Assembly (NCBI GenBank): GCA_964558655.1
Contig: CAZLEX010000035.1
Coordinates: 1-14,757 of the forward strand
Reading direction: 5' to 3'
DNA from: RGIG6353 sp964558655
GTDB taxonomy: Bacteria > Bacillota > Clostridia > Oscillospirales > SIG627
Length of the DNA stretch: 14,757 nt
Below the pieces are notes generated by a model. The model searched no databases. It saw nothing but the letters and a program-made list of their open reading frames with translations, and had not been told where the DNA came from. Below, piece after piece: positions 1-5,916 of the stretch. A program made the translations under genes and the position numbers. Positions within the stretch are counted from its first letter, which is position 1. Each line of letters begins with the position of its first letter.

Positions 1-55
1 ACACCCGACCTACCGCTTAGGAGGCGGTCGCTCTATCCTGCTGAGCTACGGAAAC
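1..55 (-). tRNA. tRNA-Arg (anticodon CCU), 3' part cut off by the window edge
   Basis: Read on the minus strand, the sequence folds as the 5' two thirds of a tRNA. It shows acceptor strand GTTTCCG (55-49), then TA, D-arm GCTC...GAGC, and anticodon stem ACCGC/GCGGT closing the seven-base loop CTCCTAA. The anticodon is CCT, which reads the arginine codon AGG. The variable region AGGTC and the first strand of the T-arm (GGGTG) follow, and the gene then runs off the left edge. The T loop, the acceptor 3' strand and any encoded CCA are therefore not visible. The identity is firm from the anticodon; only the completeness is unknown. Confidence 0.93.
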
Positions 56-72
56 ATTTGTCGAAAATTATT

Positions 73-105
73 AAAAAAATCAAAGCCGTTAACGGTTTTA
101 CCGGC
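73..105 (-). terminator. Terminator-like hairpin in the tRNA-Arg leader (possible attenuator)
   Basis: On the minus strand GCCG (105-102) pairs with CGGC (88-85). After one G/A mismatch, TAA (100-98) pairs with TTA (92-90), leaving a five-base loop. The sequence then reads TTTGA and seven Ts (79-73). This has the shape of an intrinsic terminator but sits between the promoter at 135-163 and the tRNA start at 55. The stem is short and has one mismatch, so it may be weak, leaky or only a processing structure. Confidence 0.4.
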
Positions 106-134
106 ATTTATCAATTGTGCATCACCGCCTACTT

Positions 135-163
135 ATTTTATATGTTTTTTTATATTTTGTCAA
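135..163 (-). promoter_or_regulatory. Sigma-A type promoter facing the tRNA-Arg gene
   Basis: On the minus strand a perfect -35 box TTGACA lies at 158-163 and a -10 box TAAAAT at 135-140, separated by exactly 17 bases. Transcription would start near 128, leaving a leader of about 70 bases before the tRNA at 55. The -35 box sits 20 bases from that of the divergent promoter at 184-212, so the two promoters are back to back. Confidence 0.75.
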
Positions 164-183
164 GTATTTTTAAGCTAAAGTGA

Positions 184-212
184 TTGACAAAAAATAATCG
201 ATATAATAAAAT
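184..212 (+). promoter_or_regulatory. Sigma-A type promoter of the PF06541 membrane protein gene
   Basis: A perfect -35 box TTGACA (184-189) and -10 box TAAAAT (207-212) are separated by 17 bases. The start of transcription would fall near 219, only a few bases before the ribosome binding site GGAGGG (224-229). The leader is therefore very short. A TATAAT at 202-207 lies only 12 bases from the -35 box and is less likely to be the -10 element. Confidence 0.8.
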
Positions 213-235
213 ATAGTTTGATCGGAGGGCATTAC

Positions 236-973
236 ATGAATTTTTTTCTCACACTCGCATTTTTGTTTTTTATAGGTTCCGTATCCGGCTGGATAATGGA
301 ATTATTCTTCCGCAGATTTGTATCATCGGTTAACACCGAAAAAAAATGGATAAATCCCGGTTTTTGTACCGGACCGTATTTACCGCTTTACGGTTGCGGT
401 TTATGTATACTTTATTTGATAGCACAACTCGAAAAATTTCATTTAACCTCAAGTCAGAATGCAGACAGAATCATTTGTTTTGCAATGATGGCTATTTGCA
501 TGACGCTCATTGAATACATCACCGGAATGATGAGTTTAAAACTTGCAAATGTGCGTTTGTGGGATTATACAAAAGAGTGGGGAAACATTCATGGTGTAAT
601 TTGTCCGAAATTTTCGCTTATTTGGACAATTTTGGGTGCAATTTATTATTTTTTTATTCACCCGCAAATTTTAGATGCTTTAAATTGGCTTTCGAATAAT
701 TTGGCATTTTCTTTTTTTGTAGGCTTTTTTTACGGCGTTTTCGCAATCGATGTATGTATGTCGGCACAAATTGTTGCAAAACTCAAACATTATGCCGAAG
801 AAAACGATGTCATAGTACGCTATGAAGCAATTAAGGCAAACATCAGAAAGAAACACGAGCGTGCGAAAAAGCATTACCGTTTCTTCCGCCCTTTCAAATC
901 GGATATTCCGTTATCGGAACATATAAAAGATTTAAAAGAAACTTTTGAAAAAATAAAGAAAAAGAAAAATTGA
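236..973 (+). CDS. PF06541-type integral membrane protein (putative ABC transporter permease, CmpB family)
   Basis: A 245-residue membrane protein of the family called putative ABC-transporter type IV or CmpB (COG4905), which is common in Clostridia and has no proven function. An N-terminal hydrophobic segment (about residues 3-24) carries SGWIMELFFRR. Next come a PGFCTGPYLPLYG block and further membrane segments around 60-75, 80-105, 130-150 and 155-175. The family signature WDYTKEWGNIHGVICPKFS lies between the third and fourth. The last 60 residues are hydrophilic, rich in Lys and Glu, and probably cytoplasmic. I chose ATG 236 because GGAGGG (224-229) is ideally spaced from it. A TTG at 218 would lie upstream of that site, almost at the predicted transcription start. 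No ATP-binding partner is adjacent, so a transport role is only a name carried over from the family. Confidence 0.82.
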   Translation: MNFFLTLAFLFFIGSVSGWIMELFFRRFVSSVNTEKKWINPGFCTGPYLPLYGCGLCILYLIAQLEKFHLTSSQNADRIICFAMMAICMTLIEYITGMMSLKLANVRLWDYTKEWGNIHGVICPKFSLIWTILGAIYYFFIHPQILDALNWLSNNLAFSFFVGFFYGVFAIDVCMSAQIVAKLKHYAEENDVIVRYEAIKANIRKKHERAKKHYRFFRPFKSDIPLSEHIKDLKETFEKIKKKKN

Positions 974-981
974 TATAACTG

Positions 982-1698
982 TCATATTTTATTGAAAATT
1001 TCAAGTGTAGTTTCATAAGGAGATTTTTTGAAGTCTTTAAATTTATAAGAAAATTTGGATTTGCCGTTATTTACGACAATTTTGTTGCCGTGCCTTAAAA
1101 CTTTCAATTTAAGAAAATTAAATCCGTCGTATGTACCGTCGGCTATATCACAAATACCCAAATAGAGTATCAAAGTTTCGGCTCTGTCAAAAAACATCTC
1201 GCAAGTATTGCCGAAATTCAGGAGCTGGAACAAACTTGTTCTGAAAAACACTTTGGGAGATTTGCCCTTTATCTCAATGGGCAGAGCAAAATGTTTCCAT
1301 TCGTCAATAATAAATTTCGAATAAATTTCATTTGATGAAGAATAAATTTCTTTAATTTCGCTTCTTTTAATCTGCGTTGCCTCTATTATTTTTCCATACC
1401 ATGTAATACCGTTTTCGTCGGTTTCCAAAGAAAATAAATGTTTAGACTGATAAAGTGCCACATATTCAATATCCTGTACGGAAATTATTTGTGATAATGG
1501 AATATGATAAAAATTGTTCGACAGATTTACGGGAAGCTGTTCACGGCACCGCACAGTACCTACCAACACATTCCGTTTCAAAAACTTTTCTTTATTGCTC
1601 AATATATCGGCATAGTTTTCTTCCAAATCGAAAACGATTGGATTTCGGAGATTATAAATATACTGTTTAATTTTCGATAATAAATTCAAAAGAATCAT
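982..1698 (-). CDS. Protein of unknown function (238 residues)
   Basis: I cannot name this protein. It has no signal peptide or clear membrane segment and looks soluble and basic. Residues about 80-130 (EYVALYQSK, then GITWYGKI, then KRSEIKEI) and the following IIDEWKHFALPI stretch remind me of a block in uncharacterised restriction-endonuclease-like or DUF2357-associated proteins. That is memory of a pattern, not a confirmed match, and I see no clear PD-(D/E)XK active site. ATG 1698 is chosen over TTG 1713 because GAGGAAG (1705-1711) sits six bases upstream of it. The gene ends only 8 bases from the convergent gene at 236-973, with no hairpin between them, so the two transcripts may overlap. 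It is divergent from the amidase-GDPD gene; a functional link is possible but untested. Confidence 0.7.
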   Translation of the reverse strand: MILLNLLSKIKQYIYNLRNPIVFDLEENYADILSNKEKFLKRNVLVGTVRCREQLPVNLSNNFYHIPLSQIISVQDIEYVALYQSKHLFSLETDENGITWYGKIIEATQIKRSEIKEIYSSSNEIYSKFIIDEWKHFALPIEIKGKSPKVFFRTSLFQLLNFGNTCEMFFDRAETLILYLGICDIADGTYDGFNFLKLKVLRHGNKIVVNNGKSKFSYKFKDFKKSPYETTLEIFNKI

Positions 1699-1734
1699 TT
1701 TATACTTCCTCAATCATTAGATGTCACTGTCAAA

Positions 1735-1763
1735 ATAATAACATATTAGGGATTTTTTGTAAA
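1735..1763 (-). promoter_or_regulatory. Promoter of the unknown-function gene at 982-1698
   Basis: On the minus strand TTTACA (1758-1763, -35) and TATTAT (1735-1740, -10) are separated by 17 bases. A start near 1728 gives a leader of about 30 bases containing the GAGGAAG ribosome site. I see no equally good promoter on the plus strand for the divergent gene at 1816; the TAAAAT at 1776-1781 lacks a well-spaced -35 box. Confidence 0.6.
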
Positions 1764-1815
1764 GTAAAAACGGATTAAAATTTTAATTTACACATATTTG
1801 GAAAGGAAAAGTATC

Positions 1816-3417
1816 ATGAAAGCTTGTATTATTCAACCTCCCTACTCTACCGACACCTCGTATTCCGACGAATTTTTCGATTTTAAAATCAAAAAGCTTG
1901 ACGAATGTGATGCTACGGTTGACATTATTGTGTTACCAGAATACAGCGATGTTCCCTGTGCCACATCCACAAGAGAAGAAACTCTTTATTACCACAAAAA
2001 ATACATTGATACGCTTTTAAACAAATGTATAGAAACTGCAAAAAGGTGTAACTGTATAGTTTTTGTTAACGCACTGTATGAAATTAACGGTAATTACAGA
2101 AATACAACTTATGCATTTAACAGAAACGGCGAGCTCGTGGGCAAATATTTTAAAAGGCATTTGCCGCCTCTTGAGCAGGAAGTTTTACAACTTGATTCCG
2201 ATTATACTTTCGAATCCGATGAGCCATACACAATTGAGATTGACGGATTGCGATACGGCTTTTTAACTTGTTACGATTTTTATTTTTACGAAGCCTTCTC
2301 AAACATCGCAAAACAAGACTGCGATGTAATAATAGGCTGTTCTCTGCAAAGAAGCGATACACATGACGCAATTGAAATTATGTGCAAATTTCTCGCATAT
2401 AACACAAATGCTTATGTATTGCGTTCATCGGTAAGCTTTGACGAAAAATCCGATATTTGCGGTGCAAGTATGGCTGTCTCCCCGTTCGGAAAGGTGCTTG
2501 GCAACATGGAAGGAAAATTCGGAGCATTGACGGTTGAGTTTGATCCGAACGAAAAATATTTTAAACCGGCAGGATACGGCAATCCCACTTCCGCACATTA
2601 CAAATACATTGAATACGGCAGGAGGCCGTCTCAATACAGACCGGCGGGAAGTGCAATTTCAAAAAGTGAAAAACACCTTAAATATCCCAGAATTTGTGCA
2701 CATAGAGGCTTCAATTCGGTTGCACCGGAAAACAGCATGCCGGCTTTCGGTGCAGCCGTTGCATTGGGAGCAGATGAGATAGAACTTGATATATGGCCTA
2801 CTGCGGACGGTGAAATTGTATCATGTCATGACAGAAATCTTGAGAGAGTCAGTGACGGATGCGGACTTGTTACAGATAAAACCTTAGAAGAATTGAAGCA
2901 ATACGATTTCGGCGTAAAATTCGGAGAAAAATTTAAAGGACTAAGAATTTTGACATTTGAAGATGTATTGAAAAAATTTTCATCTCATGTCATAATGAAT
3001 ATTCATGTAAAACCACTTTCGTACGATGGTATTCCTTATCCCGAAAATATTATTAAAAAGATTTTGTATTTATTGGACAAATATGACGCAAGACAGCATG
3101 TCTATTTTATGCTGGAGACAGATATGCAAATAAAACAATTTAAAAATGCCGCACCTGAAATTCCGATATGTGTCGGGCATTTATTCGGCAGAGATTGGGA
3201 GATAGTTGATCGTGCCATTAAATACGGCTGTGAAAAAGTTCAATTTTTTAAACCTTATTACAATAAAGAAATGATTGACAAAGCTCACGCTCACGGAATA
3301 AAATGCAATATCTTTTACTCCGATGAAACAAGTGAAGCGGAAAATTTCCTAAAATTAGGCATTGATACAATTCTCACAAACGACTATAACTTAATTTCAC
3401 AAATTCTAAAAAAATAA
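1816..3417 (+). CDS. Two-domain enzyme: nitrilase-superfamily amidase fused to glycerophosphodiester phosphodiesterase
   Basis: A 533-residue soluble protein joining two complete enzymes. Residues 1-265 form a carbon-nitrogen hydrolase (amide or nitrile bond cleavage) with the expected triad: Glu42 in VLPEYSD, Lys113 in GKYFKRHLPP and nucleophile Cys152 in LTCYDFYFYEAF. Residues 290-530 form a GDPD domain with AHRG (His296-Arg297), APENS, Glu323 and Asp325 in IELDIWPT, and His338 in SCHDRNL. At the usual NIEIK motif it reads NIHVK, so His397 replaces the expected metal-binding Glu while Lys399 is kept. A linker of about 25 residues joins the domains. ATG 1816 follows AAGGA (1803-1807) at 8 bases; the upstream TTG 1798 precedes that site. 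No signal peptide, so probably cytoplasmic. The pairing suggests one substrate with an amide and a phosphodiester bond, but the substrate is not shown. Confidence 0.88.
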   Translation: MKACIIQPPYSTDTSYSDEFFDFKIKKLDECDATVDIIVLPEYSDVPCATSTREETLYYHKKYIDTLLNKCIETAKRCNCIVFVNALYEINGNYRNTTYAFNRNGELVGKYFKRHLPPLEQEVLQLDSDYTFESDEPYTIEIDGLRYGFLTCYDFYFYEAFSNIAKQDCDVIIGCSLQRSDTHDAIEIMCKFLAYNTNAYVLRSSVSFDEKSDICGASMAVSPFGKVLGNMEGKFGALTVEFDPNEKYFKPAGYGNPTSAHYKYIEYGRRPSQYRPAGSAISKSEKHLKYPRICAHRGFNSVAPENSMPAFGAAVALGADEIELDIWPTADGEIVSCHDRNLERVSDGCGLVTDKTLEELKQYDFGVKFGEKFKGLRILTFEDVLKKFSSHVIMNIHVKPLSYDGIPYPENIIKKILYLLDKYDARQHVYFMLETDMQIKQFKNAAPEIPICVGHLFGRDWEIVDRAIKYGCEKVQFFKPYYNKEMIDKAHAHGIKCNIFYSDETSEAENFLKLGIDTILTNDYNLISQILKK

Positions 3418-3444
3418 AAATCATTCTCTGCAATTGGTAAAGCA

Positions 3445-3495
3445 AAAACTATAAAGAACGGTATCGTTAAAAACGATACCGTTCTTTATAGTTTT
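3445..3495. terminator. Bidirectional intrinsic terminator between convergent genes
   Basis: A perfect 24-bp inverted repeat (3445-3468 with 3472-3495) has a three-base AAA loop and A/T-rich outer ends, so each strand ends its hairpin in a U run. It lies 27 bases after the amidase-GDPD stop codon and 25 bases after the end of the FKBP lipoprotein gene on the other strand. It can therefore serve both. It is the only strong terminator I see in the window. Confidence 0.9.
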
Positions 3496-3513
3496 AAATG
3501 ATAGTTTTAAATG
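3488..3513. repeat. 13-bp tandem duplication at the terminator edge
   Basis: ATAGTTTTAAATG occurs twice in direct succession (3488-3500 and 3501-3513). The first copy overlaps the outer end of the terminator stem. It looks like a small slippage duplication and is outside both flanking coding regions. Confidence 0.85.
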
Positions 3514-3520
3514 GTGCAAA

Positions 3521-4666
3521 TCAATTCTCGGAATTGTTTGTATCCGCGTCATCCGACTGTTCCGAATCGTTATCGAGAGTATCATCGGTTCCGGTGTTTT
3601 CATCGTTTGAAACAACCTGTCCGTTTTCCAGAACAAAATCCATAACTTTATCCCACACTAAACTCTTCCAAACAGCCTCTTCACCATACATTTCTTCAAA
3701 TTTCTCGGGTGTGGACAAATATTCGGTTGCAACATCTTTTAAATATGCATCATAATCACTCTGCGTCAATGCCGAAAGAATATTTTCATTTTTTGCTATG
3801 GCAAAGTAAACAAGCTCCGTAGCTATGGAGGATTTTACATATTCCTCAATATATGCGTAAAAATCATCCATAGACGCACCTTGTTCGGTGACATACTGTT
3901 CAAGCGTTTGATTATTTTGTGTAGCTAAAGTGGCATATTGCATAAGCACACTGTTATAATAAGACTGATATTCATCATTGGGATAATCAATGATACTGAC
4001 ATTTGAGCAAATCTTTTCAAACGCCTCGTTCTTTTGCTGAACTACGGCTGAAGATGCCGCCTTTTCTTCAAGCTCTTGTTTTACATTCTGATAATATTCA
4101 TTAAAAGTATTAAACTCTGTATTTTCGGATATAAACGAATCCGTAAGAGACGGGTAAGAAATACTTTGTACTTTATTCAAAGTAACTTCAAACTGTGCTG
4201 TTTTTCCGTTAAGCGTATCAACACCGAAATCCTCCGGAAATGTAGCCTCTACCGTAAAAGTTTCCCCTACATTATGGCCGGCAATTCCCTCTTCGAAACC
4301 GGTTATATAACCGGAGCTTCCGAGAATTAGCTCATCACCTTCTGCGGAACCGTTATCAAATTCCACTCCGTCAATATATCCTTTATAATCAACATTAACA
4401 AAATCTCCGGTCTGTGCCGCTCTGTCCGTGATATCTGTGTAAATTGCGTGTTCTTCCAAAAGCTTTTGTATTTCACTGTAAATATCTTCATCACCGACAG
4501 AATAATCGGAATAGTCTATACCGATATAATCTTCTTTTGATATATCAATATACTTTGTCAAATCGTATTGATAAGGAAAATCGTAAGCAAGGTCATTTTT
4601 TTCGCAGGAAGTAAATGCAAGCAGCGTTACAACCGAAAGCAAAAAAATTGAAATAACTTTTTTCAT
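3521..4666 (-). CDS. Trigger-factor-like FKBP-type peptidyl-prolyl isomerase lipoprotein
   Basis: A 381-residue predicted lipoprotein. A Lys-Lys start and hydrophobic core lead to LLAFTSC, with Cys21 as the lipidation site; the lipobox -3 residue is Phe rather than Leu, which is tolerable. Residues about 87-170 form an FKBP-type isomerase domain (GDFVNVDYKGYIDG, FDNGSAEGDELILGS, GFEEGIAGHNVGE, FPEDFGV). The region after it is helical and charged like the trigger-factor chaperone domain. The last 30 residues are very rich in Asp, Asn, Ser and Glu. The layout suggests an extracytoplasmic foldase working outside the membrane, comparable in role to PrsA. ATG 4666 follows AAGAGG (4675-4680). It sits 110 bases after tgt with no clear terminator between and no convincing promoter of its own, so read-through from tgt is likely. 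Confidence 0.87.
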   Translation of the reverse strand: MKKVISIFLLSVVTLLAFTSCEKNDLAYDFPYQYDLTKYIDISKEDYIGIDYSDYSVGDEDIYSEIQKLLEEHAIYTDITDRAAQTGDFVNVDYKGYIDGVEFDNGSAEGDELILGSSGYITGFEEGIAGHNVGETFTVEATFPEDFGVDTLNGKTAQFEVTLNKVQSISYPSLTDSFISENTEFNTFNEYYQNVKQELEEKAASSAVVQQKNEAFEKICSNVSIIDYPNDEYQSYYNSVLMQYATLATQNNQTLEQYVTEQGASMDDFYAYIEEYVKSSIATELVYFAIAKNENILSALTQSDYDAYLKDVATEYLSTPEKFEEMYGEEAVWKSLVWDKVMDFVLENGQVVSNDENTGTDDTLDNDSEQSDDADTNNSEN

Positions 4667-4776
4667 AAAATATACCTCTTTATTTTTTATTTCTGTTCAT
4701 TTTAACACAAAAAAGTCAAAAAAGGAACATAAATTGCGAATATTATCAAAATATCAACGACAGCTTAACATTTTAT

Positions 4777-5907
4777 TTAAATACGCTGTGACAAACGGCT
4801 TGAATACTCTTTTCTGAATGTTTCAAAGGTTCCTTCGTCAAGATGCATTCGAATGACTTCCATCAAGTTATTGTAAAAATAAAGATTATGTGTAACGGCA
4901 AGTCTGTATCCGAGCATTTCCCCTGCTTTAAGGAGATGCCTTATATATCCCCGTGAATATTTTCGGCATACGGGACAGTCGCATTTTGAATCAATCGGAG
5001 ATTCATCTGTCATATATTTTTGATTATTAAGATTTATTACTCCGTCCCATGTACATAAATGGCCATGCCTTGCATTACGACTCGGCATAACACAGTCAAA
5101 AAAGTCAATTCCTCTCGCAACACCTTCGATTATGTTGGACAAAGTACCGACACCCATAAGATAACGAGGTTTATCTTCGGGCATAAACGGTTCGACCGCC
5201 TCGATTATTCTGTACATTTCTTCGGTAGATTCTCCAACCGCAAGACCGCCTATGGCATAACCGTCAAGGTCAAGTTCCCGTATGCTTTTCATATGTTCAA
5301 TGCGAATATCTTCAAAAGTACTTCCCTGATTAATTCCGAAAAGCATCTGTTTTTTATTGATAGTGCTTTCAAGCGAATTAAGACGGTCCATTTCTTTTTT
5401 GCATCGCACAAGCCACCGCTTTGTACGGTCGCAAGATTTTTTTACATATTCATACGGCGAAGGATTCGGTATACATTCGTCAAACGCCATTGCAATTGTA
5501 GAAGCAAGATTAGATTGGATTTGCATACTTTCTTCGGGCCCCATAAAAATCCTCTTGCCGTCAATGTGACTCGAAAAATTAACACCTTCTTCGGTAATCT
5601 TTCTTAATTGTGCGAGCGAAAACACTTGAAATCCGCCGCTGTCCGTTAAAACGGGCTTATCCCAGTTAAAAAATTTGTGTATACCACCCATTTTATATAT
5701 AACATCATCGCCCGGACGTATATGCAAATGATATGTGTTAGACAGTTCGACCTGACACTTAATCTGCTTTAAGTCATCTGTGGATACTCCGCCTTTAATT
5801 GCCGCACTTGTGCCGACATTCATAAATACGGGAGTTTGAATTATTCCGTGAGGCGTTGTAAAAGTGCCTCTTCTTGCTTTGTTTTCTTTTTTTATCAATT
5901 TATACAT
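4777..5907 (-). CDS. tgt: tRNA-guanine(34) transglycosylase
   Basis: A 376-residue enzyme that swaps guanine at the wobble position of GUN-anticodon tRNAs for a queuosine precursor or queuine. Visible features are LTDSGGFQVFS with Asp89, FDEC in the substrate pocket, GGLAVGE, nucleophile Asp271 in FFDCVMPSRNARHG, and zinc ligands Cys309, Cys311, Cys314 and His340. Length and residue spacing match the bacterial enzyme apart from a seven-residue excess between Asp89 and Asp271. Several blocks differ from the usual form, including NVGTSAAIKGGVS, ELSNTYHLHIRPGD and RNARHG, so it belongs to a divergent subgroup. It starts 9 bases after mutL, and the only ribosome-site candidate is a weak AGG overlapping the mutL stop. 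Translation probably depends on coupling. No queA or other queuosine gene lies nearby. Confidence 0.93.
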   Translation of the reverse strand: MYKLIKKENKARRGTFTTPHGIIQTPVFMNVGTSAAIKGGVSTDDLKQIKCQVELSNTYHLHIRPGDDVIYKMGGIHKFFNWDKPVLTDSGGFQVFSLAQLRKITEEGVNFSSHIDGKRIFMGPEESMQIQSNLASTIAMAFDECIPNPSPYEYVKKSCDRTKRWLVRCKKEMDRLNSLESTINKKQMLFGINQGSTFEDIRIEHMKSIRELDLDGYAIGGLAVGESTEEMYRIIEAVEPFMPEDKPRYLMGVGTLSNIIEGVARGIDFFDCVMPSRNARHGHLCTWDGVINLNNQKYMTDESPIDSKCDCPVCRKYSRGYIRHLLKAGEMLGYRLAVTHNLYFYNNLMEVIRMHLDEGTFETFRKEYSSRLSQRI

Positions 5908-5916
5908 AATTTAAGC

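Noticed and set aside
218..235. TTG start extending the PF06541 protein by six residues
   Set aside because: The GGAGGG ribosome site lies downstream of it and fits ATG 236; the TTG is almost at the predicted transcription start.
974..1015. Terminator between the convergent genes ending at 973 and 982
   Set aside because: Only 8 bases separate the genes, and the nearby A/T palindrome around 993-1005 has too little G/C to be a credible terminator stem.
4667..4776. Possible separate promoter for the FKBP lipoprotein gene
   Set aside because: TTGACT (4714-4719) and TAAAAT (4699-4704) are present on the minus strand but only 9 bases apart; other box pairs match poorly. No hairpin is present either.
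5059..5607. Open frame of 182 codons on the plus strand opposite tgt
   Set aside because: It lies fully antisense to a clear tgt gene, has no ribosome site or family resemblance, and its composition is that expected from the reverse of a coding strand.
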